From positions 750,604 to 814,603 of the forward strand of contig JAAOMT010000295.1 in the NCBI GenBank assembly GCA_016748015.1: DNA of 64,000 bases, given 5' to 3'. Numbering within the stretch: position 1 is the stretch's first letter; every line of letters starts with the position of its first letter. The notes under the pieces were generated by a model. That model did not search any database and had not been told where the DNA came from. It worked only from the letters and a program-made list of their open reading frames with translations. The position numbers were made by a program, and so were the translations under genes. This stretch comes from Geosiphon pyriformis. Lineage: Eukaryota; Glomeromycota; Glomeromycetes; Archaeosporales; Geosiphonaceae. Positions 10,695 through 21,939 of this stretch are shown here, piece by piece.

Positions 10695-12442
10695 TTGGTT
10701 GTTCGAATTGATTCTATTGTTGTTTACTTGGTATTGGTTTTGTGGTGTGAATTGATTTTGTGGAATTAATCTTCAAACAGACACTTGATAATATTGTGTG
10801 GGTGGTTGTTGGTATTGCTGTTGAATTGGCTGTAGGGCAGGCTAATAATAGTTACTTTGATATTGGGGTCTTAGTGGATAGTAAGCTAGTGGTAGTGGTT
10901 GATAATAAGATTGCTGTGGTAAAGGGTAATGTTGATTACTCCTATTTTGTTGGTCTCATTGTAGCTTTCTGCAATCTCTTTTCCAGTGGCCAGAGATTCC
11001 ACAGTAATGGCAATTTTGAGACTGGTTATTAGAAAGTGGTGCAAAGTTATTTTGATTTCGTTTTTAGGGTGGTTGATATCTTTGGAGTTGCTGTTGTTGT
11101 TAGTTGGTGAAATAGTTTTCAACCTTCTTTGTGAGTTGGTCAATTTTCTCCTCAGCTGCTGAGCTGGTTTCTCCAATTGTCAAATTTACAAGTTTTGTGC
11201 AATTGGCCTCTTCCATGGCTATTTTATATCTTTTTGCATGCTGTATGGCAGAGTTTAAATCTTTTGAGACATGTGGGCAAACCTTTTTAATCAGTTTATT
11301 CTTTAGACCAGCAATAAATTAATCCAAAATTTGAGTGTTCAAGTAATAATCATTGGTTTCTAGTTGACAAATTCTTCTGAGAAGTTTGTTAAACTTCTTA
11401 AGATAAGTTATAACAGATTTGGAGGATTCTTGTTTGATATTGCAAAACCAATTTCGAAGGGTGATAGAAGTATTATTGTTGGTGAACTGTTCAAGAAAGG
11501 CTGCTTTGAAAGTGTCCCAATCATTAAATGGAGTGGCCAAGTTTTCAAACCATTCTTCTGCTGTTCCTTTGAGAAAGTAAGGGATAGTTCTTAACATTCT
11601 GACAGCATTTCAACCATTCACGTCTCCTGCTTTAGTGACTTGATCAAGCCATTCTTAAAGACTGGTTTCGATGTCCTCTCCTGAAAAGTCAGGAATTTTT
11701 GCAATATAAGTGGAAACCATTTCTTCTTCATTTTCCGAGTCTTCTGTTTCTTGTTCTGATTTGGTCTTTTCACTTTGATTTTCTGCTAAGTAGTCAATAA
11801 GGTTTGTGCTGGTTAATATTGATTCTTGTTGTTGAATAGGGCTTTTGGGTGACTGAAAATCTTCTATTCTTGAAAATCAAATAAGAGGAGAATTTGGTAT
11901 TTGTGGTTGAGCAAGTGAAATTGGAAATGGTGTAATAGAAAGTGGTAATTTGACACTGGTTCCTTGTTCAGGTGTTTGCAAGTGTTTGGCAGTTGTTTTT
12001 GTTAGTATTGAAGTGGTTTTTGAGTGTTGTTTTGTTTTTTGTTTGCCTTTGTTGCTTGTTGCTTGTTTCTGTTTCTGATTCAGAGTTAAAAGAGTATTTG
12101 GACTGCACTGGATATTTTTCTTCACAATACTTGATAATGTTATAATTGAGTTCTTGAAAGTAGGTGGCAAGTGTTTTACTGTTAAGATCTTCAGTTTCTA
12201 ATCGTGAATAGTGCACTAAATTATTGTAGAGATTGCTTCTAACTTCTGAAATGTTGTAATTTTCAAGAAGATAATTGTTGATACAGTTTTCAATATATAG
12301 GTAAAGTGTTCTCTTGACAATTTCAGTTCCGTCTGAAATGTTAAATTTTTGCTTGCAATGGGTGTAAATTGACTGGTAGTACTCTAGAGTTGCTGTGTTT
12401 GGTGTGGTTGCCACTTTGAATTTTGTTGTTGCTGTGTTATTT
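10695..12442 (-). pseudogene. G1 gag with CCHC knuckle (broken)
   Basis: N-terminal ORF (11968-12459) has an acidic, Leu-rich helical start. The capsid core at 11319-11597 contains LKGTAEEWFENL...FKAAFLEQF, the standard retrotransposon gag pattern. The nucleocapsid knuckle CHYCGISGHWKRDC (CX2CX4HX4C) is at about 10966-11015. A long Gln/Tyr/Pro-rich segment follows (about 10700-10950). Several stops and a frameshift near 12000 are present. Gag packages the RNA in virus-like particles. Confidence 0.82.
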
Positions 12443-12458
12443 CTGTGAGAGAGCACCA
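12443..12458 (-). promoter_or_regulatory. G1 primer-binding site
   Basis: Two bases inside the 5' LTR, the minus strand reads TGGTGCTCTCTCACAG. It begins with TGG, complementary to a tRNA CCA end. G6 and G7 start the same way (TGGTGC). The donor tRNA is not identified from this window. Confidence 0.7.
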
Positions 12459-12460
12459 AA

Positions 12461-13446
12461 TATTACCAGAGGTTTTTGGTCTCTTTTCTGTAATGTTGTT
12501 GATGCCTGTTTGCTGTGAATTCACTTTTTCTGGATGTGGTTAAATCTCCAGTAACTGAATTTATCTTCAAATTATCTCCTATAATTTGAACTGCTGGGCT
12601 TATAAGTGGAATGACCAATTCTTTGCCAGTTACTTTATGTAGTTACGTTGTAGTAAATGTCAACTTTTTCCCAGGAATTGCTCATCTGGAAGCTCACTAA
12701 AAATGTGTAGTTACTTTGCTGTGAAAGTCAACTCTTTTACAAGAATCTTGTCTATAGACTACCCTGATGATTGTAATAAGAAAAGAAAAGAAAAATAAAA
12801 GAAGTGTAAAAAGAAAAAAAAAATGTTTTATGGAAGTCATTTTGGATTCAAACCTAAAAGCATTTTAACAGTTTACTGAAATTGGTAGCTAGTCAATTTC
12901 AAACTGTTTAGTAGGAATTGGTTAATTTCAAGGGAAATAATTAAGAATTTGATTTTTCGAATTATTTGATATTTATTTTGTTTCTGTGTGTAAAGGATGA
13001 TTCTAATTGATAAATTTCAGGTAAGATAAGATATATTTTTTCGAAAAGAGAAGCTCTTCTTTTATACAATTTGTTGTAATACTATTCTATGAACTTGAAT
13101 TTTGCTATTTTTTACAATTTTGCTGAACTAAAGATACATTTGGTGAACTACAAGTTATTTCTGTGAACTATTAAATATTTCGGTAAACTATCAATTATTT
13201 TGGCGAATTTCTACAAATTTCGGCAAACTTTTTGAATGTTATATAGTTCAGGATATTGCATAATTGATCATTACAATTAGGTTACATTTGTGTTATGTAC
13301 AAATTGGATTATTAATTAAATGATAATTTCAGACATTTTGCTAATGTAATAAGTGATAATTTGAAATGATAATATATGTTAATTAATGATAGAAATTATA
13401 AAGATAATTTCATGCTAAATAATATCTCTAATTTTGTCTGGTAACA
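12461..13446 (-). repeat. G1 5' LTR (minus orientation)
   Basis: 986 bp matching 3567-4552. It starts TATTACCAGAGG on the plus strand (TGTT changed to TATT) and ends GTCTGGTAACA. It would hold the promoter of G1. The AT-rich composition gives no single clear TATA box. Confidence 0.95.
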
Positions 13447-13777
13447 ATGCTTCAGCATAAAGCCCCAAAATTAATACAGAAAGTTTACTCTTGAATAGCA
13501 ACTTGATTGAAAGGAACTGACCAGGCACTTCAAAAACCTTACAAACATAATGCATTAAAGAAGTATTCATAATAATTGTAATCTCAGCACCAAGAAACCT
13601 TTTGTTCAACCCAGATAAAAAGACTCTAATTTCATTAAACTTATTCCTAATCCATGGCCTATTGCTAGACCTCAGCTTTGTCTCTGTAATTATCAAAACC
13701 AAATTTCCAGAATCTTTATGCCAACAAATAATGTCCTCTTGCTTGGCAGAGACATTGATACCATGAACATTACACAT
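13447..13777 (-). pseudogene. LINE A ORF2, endonuclease N-terminal half
   Basis: The frame opens near 13777 with a MCNVHGINVSA start. It carries LVLIITETKLRS (the E-T-K block of EEP/APE endonucleases, Glu binds the metal) and LSVLILGLYAEA, where G1 interrupts. LINE endonucleases nick the target and prime reverse transcription. The first Asn/Asp block is present as NVHGIN. Continuation is at 3341-3566. Confidence 0.85.
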
Positions 13778-13800
13778 TGCAAATTTCTACACAAAGTTAC

Positions 13801-15733
13801 TCATTGAAAAGTAAAAATAGTTAACAAACCTAAGCCAGAGCACATACAATTCAATCTTTCTAAAACAGATTTAACCAACACCTCCAAAGCCATTATCTTG
13901 GATTTCAATCCACTCACTTTAGTGGTTAAAACCTTAAAATTACTTGAACTAAAGTTAGCAATCAGGTCTACAACAACTGAAAAAAGAGCAGTAAGAAACA
14001 TGGTCATATCATTCAAAGCCATATCTAAGTCCAAATTAGATGTAACAGATGCAAGGACAACTAAAAGAGAGACATGAGGTTTAAATGCCAGAGACACTAA
14101 TTTCATAAAGCTTAATTTCTTCATAACAACTGAAACCTGATCCATTAGAAGCTCTAAAGAGCATTCCAGAGACACCAATCAATTAACCAAACAGAAATCA
14201 CCAAGAGAATTAGAAACTAACGAGACAAGGTGTACACCTGAAGATAAACCAGTACCAAAAGGACCTGAAAAAACCACATAAGAGAAAGAACCACCAGCAA
14301 CTTGGGCCCAAGTTTTCTTACCAAAAAAAACTGGGCAAACAATTGGTGTTTGCTTTTTCTTATATATGTTGGCCAAACAAACCTGATCCTAAGGAGTTAC
14401 CACCTACTTACCATAAGCACCAGAATTCTCACCCAATGAACATCTTGTAGAGATATGACCAAACTGTTTGCAATAAGCACAATGGGCCAAAAAAAGACCA
14501 GCCCAGTGCAAATTCACACCCTTAAACACTGGAGTAGAACCAATAGCAGCCAATTTGGATGCTTCATCAATAAAACACACAATTACACATCTATTATGCA
14601 CATATAAGTTAGAATTACAGCCAATAAAACAAGTTTTTTTATCATATAATTCCACTAAACCCAACAAATAATAAGCAGTAGTGCCAACTGGAAATGTGTA
14701 CAACAAAGTCCAATGTTGATCTCTGGAAACTCATGTTTGTTTATCATTAATGGCTTTTGCCACACAAATAGAATTTTTTCCCATAAAGACAGACCATTTA
14801 GCTGTGACCAAATTAGCTATCTCAGATGATTCATATTCAACCAATGCTTTCTGTCACAGACCAATTAATTGTATCTTGATTGATACAATCTTGCCAAATT
14901 TGAAAAAAACAGATTCTACAGCCAATTTAAGAAGATCAACTGAAATCTTCTTGACAACAATTTTCCAATCCGAATGACTGCTTGGCTTTCTAACATCATT
15001 GTTTACCAAAAATCTTTTACAGATTGCTATTTCCTTAGCCTTATTTAAGCTTAATTCTAAAGTAAATGATGATCTGATAATCTCAGGGAATTTTGAAGAA
15101 ACAGAGACTCCCCCAAAACCATCAACCTGATAAAAATTTTTTTAATTGAAATTAATTTGTCATTAATAGTTTTTCTAGGAATAGCCAAAAGCTCAATATC
15201 TAATGCAAATAATTTTCAAAGCACCTCTTTTTTAGAACACGTGACTTGATACTCAGCAGTTGATTGGAACTTTTAAACTTAGAAAAAAAAAGCTTCAGAA
15301 TATCATCGACATTACTCATATTATTGAAGAAAAATTTCTTTAGTGGATATCCTAACACATACATCTTTGTCTATGTCTTTCTCGAAGTTGTATCATCTGC
15401 CATATTATTAGCCTTGGAATCCACATAACTTATTTCCTCTGCCATCATGTTGTTCATGTTTTCCAAGTCAGATACTCTACTAACATTAGCATTCTTGCTT
15501 TTTACTTCACTACCCCAAGACACCTTATGTTTTAGATTGTTAGTTTGCAAAATGCCACCAGGAATAGAACCAGCTGATAAATCCACCACACTACCAGGAA
15601 TTCCAGGATTTTTAGACTTCTTGTACAAAGGGCTATAAGAGTATATGCTTTTAATGCATGCCTTCTTTTTATTATTAGACTGAATCCCCAACCCAGCTGA
15701 AACGGAACTAAAACCACTAGCAGAGAAGCCCAC
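13801..15733 (-). pseudogene. LINE A ORF1, RNA-binding protein with CCHC knuckle (broken)
   Basis: N-terminus (15371-15733) starts MGFSASGFSSVSAGLG, with Lys- and Ser-rich sequence. The middle (14404-14706) reads LYTFPVGTTAYYLLGLVE then KTCFIGCN, an RRM-like fold pattern, followed by CAYCKQFGHISTRC (CX2CX4HX4C, about 14442-14483). Fragment 13801-14178 is a heptad-like Leu/Val region ending the protein. ORF1 proteins of this type bind element RNA. Stops and frameshifts lie between 14710 and 15370. The TCFI block and knuckle resemble the O-family ORF1, so the two ORF1s are probably distant homologues. Confidence 0.8.
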
Positions 15734-15790
15734 CAGTTCTATTGCAATAAAAGGAAGAAAGTTGGAAGAAATAATTAGAAAGAAAACAAG

Positions 15791-16389
15791 AGAAAAAAGA
15801 AAAAAACTAATTAAACTTTAACAAAATTTTGCTCTCATTATGATTAAAAGATTGACAAGAGAAAAAAAAGTTTTTTTTAATTTTAATTTTATAAATTAGC
15901 ATACAATTTTTTTTAATTAATTTAAAAGATCTTAAAATCAATAGTTATTATTAAATTATACTTAAATTTAAACACTTAATTTTTTTTTAATTATTTTATT
16001 TTATATTTATATTAGTTATTTATTCATAAAATAATAAAAATATTAAACAAAAAATTAATTATTACAAAAAATTTTTAGCAAAATATAAAATTTACATATA
16101 TTAAAAATAATTTTTTTTTAAATTTTTATAATAATAATTATTTTTTTTTATTAAAGTTTAATGAGCAAAGCCCAACTACTATTTAATATAATATAATTAT
16201 ATAAGGTCTTAAATTAAATGTGACTTACATATTTTCTATATGTAATCAGCTATTTAAGCCAATTTAGGCTATATTACATTGATGCATCCAAAGAAAACTT
16301 ACTTAAAAATGATATCTTTTGAATAACAAAAAACAAAGTAGCATTGCAAGAAACCAATTCAACCAGTCATTTGGCTGTCTTTAAAACAT
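15791..16389. other. AT-rich noncoding stretch
   Basis: Mostly A/T with long T and A runs (for example 15960-16160). No ORF above background, no repeat of neighbouring elements and no RNA gene is seen. It separates the LINE A 5' end from O1. Confidence 0.7.
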
Positions 16390-18405
16390 CAGTTTTAATA
16401 TCAATAGATTCATGTTCCTAAAGAGACATCAAGTTAGAAAACACTTTATTATCCAAACCAACTGAGTGCTCTAAATCACCAAACATATTAATATCTTCTA
16501 TGCAGCACTCTTTTTTTAAAAAAAGCACTTCTCTTCCTAATTTACCAACAACTTTACTAAAGGAACTCATATGCATCATAATCTTATTGACTTTAAGACC
16601 AAGTTTACTACTTGAGACCAAATTTTTATTAATAAATTGTTCAAACAATTTGACCAAAAAACCAACTGGCTTAACAATAGACTCAACCAAAGCAAAAAGC
16701 TTGACCAAATCAGACTCCAAAAAAGCCAACCAAGAAAACACCAAGGAATTACTAATGACTATAAAAAAAAAAATAGAAACTGCCAAGAGAAGAAATTCAG
16801 AAGAATTCAGAAAAGCAGAAATCTTAGCATACAAAACACCACTAACAAAATGTGTTTTAAATATCTTAAGAATCTTAAGAAAGGAAGATAAAAAGACTTT
16901 ACAGTCTACAGCCAAATGACCTATTTCTTAATACTTAAAGCAGCACCAACAACCAAAAGTTTCCCACCAAATGCAGCACTTTCTTAAGATATTAGTTTTA
17001 ACAACCACAGAATTCAAATCAACTTGGGAACCAAACATAATTAGAGCAAACTGAGAACAACATCCAGAATTAGGCAAATGAGGAATGAAACAAGTCTGGC
17101 CATCAACTTGGGAGATCATATTACTAATTTCAAAGACAGTACAGCCAGAAAAAAAATTGATCAACTTGGCCTTAAACCAATCATGAAACAAAATTGTCTT
17201 ATTTTGATTGACAAAGGAAAGAATTCAAACATTATTTTTGCTTACCAAAATTAATCAGTGAGTAAGAACAAATGCAGCAGTATTCAATCCTTTAAAGTAA
17301 ACAATTACATATTGCCAAACACCAGCAGACTTTAGCACAACACAAAAAACTTCACCAAAAATACCAAGAGCTGACTTAATATCAACAACAAACATACCCA
17401 AAGACACATTATGCAGTACAACAGCAGCAGAAGAAAAACCAGATTTAGAAACCACCAAAAACTTGGCAATTTTGAGAGTGGCAAAGCAAACAGAGCTTGT
17501 AAGCTCAATTAAAAATACAGCATTCAAAAAACTTTGGAAAGCAAACTCAACACAAAAGAGTTTCACATTGTTCTTAAAAACAGATTTTGCATTCAAGAAA
17601 CCATTTATAGACTAAAAAACAGTCTTAATATGAGCCAATTTGATCTTAAAAGTAGCATTAAACACCAGAGTGGAGGCCACTCATCCAGCAAACTTTTGAC
17701 AACTAATAATGATTTTCCAAGCATTATCAGTGGCAGCACCAAAAACCAAAGAAAATGATTCAGCTTCTATTTGATCAGTCCAGTTCTTAAAAACAGATAA
17801 CATCATAGAAGATGATTGTTTTGCTTCTAAAACTGATAATAATCTACCACATTTGACAATGCAGTCAGTGGTTGATTTTGGCTCATCTTGAATAATGTGC
17901 TAGATGATGTTATAGAGATTTCACCCAAAATTTTATTAGAAACCACAAAGAAGTTTAGTATAATAATAGCAGAGGCAAGTGACTGCTCTTACTTTTCTGA
18001 ACTTTTGGTCTTTTTGACTATTTTTTTTAAAGAGATGGTGCCAGTAGTACCAGGTATTAAAGCTATAGAAGAAAAAACCAGCTTGTTTACTGGTCTATTA
18101 TTAAAAACTTTTAGGCTCTTAATTAGAGTAAAAGCAACACTAAAACTAACCCAAGTATGTCTTTTTAAGAGAACTTTGACTGGTGAAAGACCAGCCAAAA
18201 ATGAAAAAGTTGTTTTAGTAGCTACTAAAGACAGTTTTTTATGATTACTGAATAAAAAAAGGCTTCTAAAACGTTCTGCTTAGTTGCTTCTACAACAGAG
18301 AAAGCTCTTCTGGTTGAAATTTTATTAGATATCTCAAAAAAGATATTAGATACAGCTTTTTTACTCTTTGCTCTGATTGTGGTCATAAAATTAAGAAGAT
18401 AAAGA
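16390..18405 (-). mobile_element. O1, old ORF1-type retroposon copy (ORF1 only)
   Basis: Minus-strand frames carry the same protein order as O2-O4: start codon at 18384-18386 in a conserved TTATGACC-like context, KSLKVFNNRPVNKLVF (near 18040-18100), a central block at 17255-17596, GCTVFEISNMISQVDGQTCFI then CCIWWETFGCWCC (16928-17191), and a C-terminal helical region (16418-16915). The copy is clearly more diverged than O2-O4. The knuckle reads CWCCFKY and is partly degraded. I cannot find the shared 3' UTR or a poly(A) at the left end, so the 3' limit is uncertain. Confidence 0.75.
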
Positions 18406-18950
18406 GTATATAACTATTATTTTCTTATAATTATTTCTTAAAATATTTAACAAATATTTTAAAAATTAATAATATTAAAAATAATTTCTAATTTGTTTAT
18501 AATAATTATTAAAATTAAATTATTTATATTTAAAAAAAACTATAACTTTAGTAATTAATACATAAAATTATTATTTTATAAAAAAATGCAAAAAATTATT
18601 TTGGAATTTACTTGAAGCTTTTAAAATAAGCTTTAAAAGAAAACATTATATTTATTTTTATTAATATTTTTCTAAATATTACAATTTAATAAATATTTTA
18701 ACAGTATTTTAATAAATAAAACAATGAATATACTTTTATTTATAAATATTTTTATATTAAAAAAACACTTCATAAAAAAAAATAAAACTTAAATTAACAA
18801 ATATTTTTTTTAAAACTATTAATAAACAGATTTGCAATAATTTAATACTTATTACAAAATTAAAACAATTTTTAAATTTTATAATTTATTTAATATTTGT
18901 AAAAATATCTTACAAAATCTAATACTATAATTATTAAAGATTTAATATAT
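18406..18950. other. AT-rich noncoding stretch
   Basis: Almost only A and T between O1 and the G2 LTR. No coding signal, repeat or RNA gene is recognised. Confidence 0.65.
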
Positions 18951-19700
18951 TATTACAGATTAAAGTAACAAGCTAACAGATAGCAAAAGAGAACATAATT
19001 ATATAATAATAGAATTAATCAAAGAGAATTCAACTTTAAGCAGTGAATTGAATAAGTATGAATTCAATATGCAAGATTGGTTTCATAAAATATTTTAATT
19101 ACTATTCTTTTCAAAAGATAACTGGAGAATTTGAAGATAGAGATATAGTCTGTACTGTTAACAAATAATAACACACTGATATAATTCTATGTCTTATGTT
19201 AACATTCTTAGAATTTAATATTAGATATTAGATATATTCTTTAGTCATATTTTATTCAATAATCTTTAAATATTATAATTATTCAAGTCAGAAAAAGGGT
19301 AAGTAAATGCCAACAAATAATCTTTTATTTCAAAATGTTTAGATACTTAAAGATAAAGAAAAAGAAATTAGCAAAAAGAAAAAGATTGAAATGAAGTTGT
19401 TATTTTATTTCTTTGCTTTTGTTGATTTGTATATTTTTTTCTATAGCTAAAAGATCTATTAATTATATAGTTATTAAAAATAGTCAATAATCAAATCAGC
19501 AATTAAGTCAATAATTAAGTTAATAATCAAATTAATAATCAGATTATTGATCAAATCAATAATCAAGTTAATAATCAGATTAACAGTTAAATTATTAATT
19601 AGATCAATGATTATTATCTAAAAATATAATGGCTAATTATATAATATCAATGACTAATACATGTAATAACTAATAAAAAATATGAATTTCAACTATAATA
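18951..19700 (-). repeat. G2 3' LTR
   Basis: About 750 bp, diverged from the 667-bp G5 LTR at 24450-25116 but co-linear with it: both share TAACAAGCTAAYRGATAGCAA near one end and TTTCAACYATAAYA near the other. The extra length comes mainly from an expanded 12-bp repeat at 19475-19615. Confidence 0.82.
19475..19615. repeat. 12-bp minisatellite inside G2 LTR
   Basis: About 11 imperfect units of the type TTAATAATCARR / TCAATAATCAAG in tandem. The same place in the G5 and G7 LTRs has only one to a few units. Expansion within an LTR is the simplest explanation. Confidence 0.75.
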
Positions 19701-20340
19701 TTATTCTTTTCAAAAAGATTAAGCTCTGACAAAATCAAATTATTTATGGGATATTTTATCTAAAGAGTTTTATATAACTTAAAGCTAACTAGTTTGTCAA
19801 AGTTTTTTGTGAATAAGGTATATAATACCTAAGGCAAAATAAGTTTTGTATTTAAAAGACCAAATTTTTGTATAAAAGTTTTGGCTCTTTTAGCAATGAT
19901 TAAAACTTTTAAGATATCTAATTATATAATGTTCAAAATTTTCACTTGTATTTTTGAAGTTGTTTTCTTTAAAAGCTTTATATCTTTTATGATTTCACTA
20001 AAATTATTATAAAGTTTTAGTTGTCTTTCATATAACAAGTTTTTGTCTATGAACAAGATTTTTTTAATTGTTTTTCCAATTGTAATGAAAAGTAAAAATA
20101 TTACTGCTGTTATACTTTTTAGTAGATATTTATTTATTTTGTTACCAATTTTTTTTCTTCTAATAATGGTTTTTTTTGGTCTAATAACAATATACTATTA
20201 TCAGTTATAATGGTTTGTTTTCTAATAATTAAAGTAACATTTGGATAGTTTTTGATCCAAAATTCATGAAAAGTATAAAAAGCATTTTGAATGTTTGATC
20301 CAAGAAATAATTATTCATGTTAATTGAAAATACTTCTGTT
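19701..20340 (-). pseudogene. G2 3' ORF remnant (G7-type ORF3)
   Basis: The minus strand holds MNNYFLDQ at about 20310 and later segments matching the G4 and G7 3' ORFs, with frameshifts and stops. Function unknown. Confidence 0.65.
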
Positions 20341-20639
20341 TTAAAAATAGTGTATTTATTTATATCTAATTTTTGCTGATCATTTGGGTCAGTATTATTA
20401 CAACAAGTAACCAATCAGATTATTTGTAATATTTCTTGAATCATATATTATAAACAGAATGATTATTAAAGATTGTTCTATATTGATCTTGTAGAATATA
20501 AGAATCATTTTTCAAAACTTTGTTGACTAAAAAAGATCTTTTCTACTGATTAGAAAACTTATTATTATAGACATTGTTTCTGTTTAAGTATTATTTCAAA
20601 ACTAAGTTACTAATACTTAAAGAAAGTGTTTTATAAGTT

Positions 20640-21020
20640 TTTTTTTTCTTAAGCTTTTCTTGGAACTGTTTTATTTTTTCAAAGAAAATTATTCATGTTT
20701 TTACTAAGAAGTCAAGAATAATATCAAGTCTTCTTTGCAAAATGTCTTTGTAATTTCCTATTGTGATTTTTTCAAAGAGTATTGTCTTAATATTAGTTTT
20801 TTTTGATAGAATTGCCATTTATCTATAAAGCAAATAAAAAAGTTTATAACTAGTTATGTCATAATTTACAGTTTTATAAACAAACAAGACTAAAGGCAGT
20901 ACTTTGTCTTATAAGTTTGTTTCTTTACTGGTTTTGGCCAATGTTTTACATAGTGTTCTGTTAAAATGTTCTACTAGACTATTTGTTTGAAAGTGATAAA
21001 AAGAAGAGAATTTATAATAT
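20640..21020 (-). pseudogene. G2 integrase C-terminal remnant
   Basis: The minus strand corresponds to the G5 segment reading FVYRTVNHDITSYELFYLLY and EEITIGNYKNILQRR. Here it is drifted and cut at 21020, where a new LTR begins with TGTTATAGATTGAAGTAAC. The upstream domains are absent. Confidence 0.65.
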
Positions 21021-21335
21021 TGTTATAGATTGAAGTAACAAGCTAACAGATAACTAAAAAAAACAAAATTGTAAAATAATGGAAATAATCAAAGAAAAAA
21101 TTACAATAAAAAAGTGAATTGAATGAGTAAAAATTCAAATGTGCATGATTAGTCTTATAAAAATCATAGTCACAACTTTTTTTTAGAAATCTAAAGGTAA
21201 AAAAATAGTTTGTAATTGTTAACAAGATAATACTACTGCTATTATTCTATGTCTTAACTTGGTAATTCTTAGAATCAATAACAGATATTATTGTGATTTT
21301 CAATTATTTCTTTATTCAATAAATCACAAGAGCAA
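21021..21335 (-). repeat. LTR fragment of the G5/G7 family
   Basis: Begins TGTTATAGATTGAAGTAACAAG, matching the end of the G5 LTR at 24450, and stays alignable to about 21335 (TTTATTCAATAAATC). Then it diverges. No internal element sequence follows, so it is a truncated or solo LTR remnant. Confidence 0.7.
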
Positions 21336-21585
21336 GCAATCATTTCTTAGGCTAATTTTAACAAATACAAATCAAAAAAAAGAAAAGATAAAATATGTGA
21401 ATATGATGCAAACCATTTATAATCATCAAAAATGTAGATCAGTCCGAAATTTTAAATGATGATCTTCACGTGTTTTTATTTATATAATTAAATTTTATTG
21501 GTTAATATACATGTGTTTTTAATATATTATTTATAATAAAAAATAAAATTTTATTAAATTTTATATAATATAAAACCAAATACAG
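21336..21585. other. Unassigned AT-rich DNA
   Basis: No ORF or recognised repeat. It ends at the transposase stop codon and may contain part of that transposon's terminal sequence. Confidence 0.5.
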
Positions 21586-21939
21586 TATTACAAAGTTTGA
21601 ATATTATATAATTTGTCTAATTCTTCAAAAATATTATCTGGAATTCTTCTATGAGATTTATACTTTTTTATAGCATATTCTACTAATTTTCCACTAAGAC
21701 CTTTTCTATAAAGATTCATATAACACCAACATTTTCTTGAAAATCGTCTAATAGTTATTAAAGATACTGATTCAAGACTTTCAGGCACTGTTTTTTGTAA
21801 TCCTTTCCATGAATAATCGCATTTGTTACGTGCATATCTTTTAGCAGCTCCCCAATATCTTTCAATAAAATTTAATTCGCAATGAAATTTTGGAAAAAAA
21901 ATGCCACTTATGTCCCATACTTTCGATTAATTCTTCAAT
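21586..21939 (-). pseudogene. DDE transposase C-terminal fragment
   Basis: The minus strand reads [13 protein letters not shown], then [12 protein letters not shown], then [17 protein letters not shown], and continues into the open stretch 21588-21788 ending [13 protein letters not shown]. The [13 protein letters not shown] block is the third-acid region of a DDE transposase/endonuclease family common in fungi, laid out like PxLNPIExxW in Tc1/IS630 enzymes. One frameshift lies in a T run before PKFHC. Upstream coding sequence is missing: it stops exactly at the Tn5-type sequence at 21940. Probably a class II DNA transposon remnant, or a chimeric join. Confidence 0.75.

Larger units (their letters stand above)
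3567..13446 (-). mobile_element. G1, gypsy-type LTR retrotransposon with dUTPase
   Basis: Two direct repeats of 986 bp (3567-4552 and 12461-13446) bound 7.9 kb of minus-strand sequence. The order is gag (CCHC), protease, Cys-rich region, dUTPase, RT, RNase H, integrase and a 3' ORF. RT-RNase H-integrase order is Ty3/gypsy. LTR ends are TGTTAC...GTAACA, a 6-bp inverted repeat, with one changed base at each of two ends. The flanks ACAC (left) and ATGC (right) differ by two transitions. Both can derive from one 4-bp target ACGC by CpG decay. All pol domains have stops, so the copy is inactive. Confidence 0.93.
1..15790 (-). mobile_element. LINE A, non-LTR retrotransposon (split by G1, 3' end off window)
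   Basis: Reading leftward from about 15790, the minus strand carries an ORF1 with a zinc knuckle, then an endonuclease-RT-RNase H ORF2, the order of RNase H-bearing LINEs. Both ORFs contain many stops, so the copy is dead. Gypsy element G1 (3567-13446) lies within the endonuclease. Protein similarity resumes on the far side at the expected residue: the segment ending LYAEA continues as LAVCFF and then ANDINFII. I recognise the protein family from memory as one common in Glomeromycotina genomes. The 3' end and any poly(A) lie left of base 1. The 5' limit near 15790 is approximate, because the sequence turns into AT-rich noncoding DNA. Confidence 0.85.
18951..21020 (-). mobile_element. G2, truncated gypsy element (3' part)
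   Basis: A minus-strand 3' LTR (18951-19700) is followed by a 3' ORF homologous to that of G7 (19701-20340) and then an integrase C-terminal region (about 20640-21020). At 21021 another LTR-like sequence begins and the rest of G2 is missing. Strong AT drift and many stops show it is an old copy of the G5/G7 family. Confidence 0.8.

Noticed and set aside
10339-11594. Plus-strand ORFs in the G1 gag/protease region
   Set aside because: They are antisense shadows of the Gln-rich gag and protease frames.
3567-13446. Repeat-induced point mutation (RIP) as the cause of the stops
   Set aside because: Classic RIP favours CpA to TpA. Here many changes are CGA to TGA, CpG to CpA/TpG, and TGG to TGA (CpC context). 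CpG deamination fits better; a computed dinucleotide spectrum would be needed to say more.
18406-18950. AT-rich stretches as organellar DNA or replication origins
   Set aside because: They lack mitochondrial genes and sit between nuclear-type retroelements. Base composition alone is not evidence for an origin.
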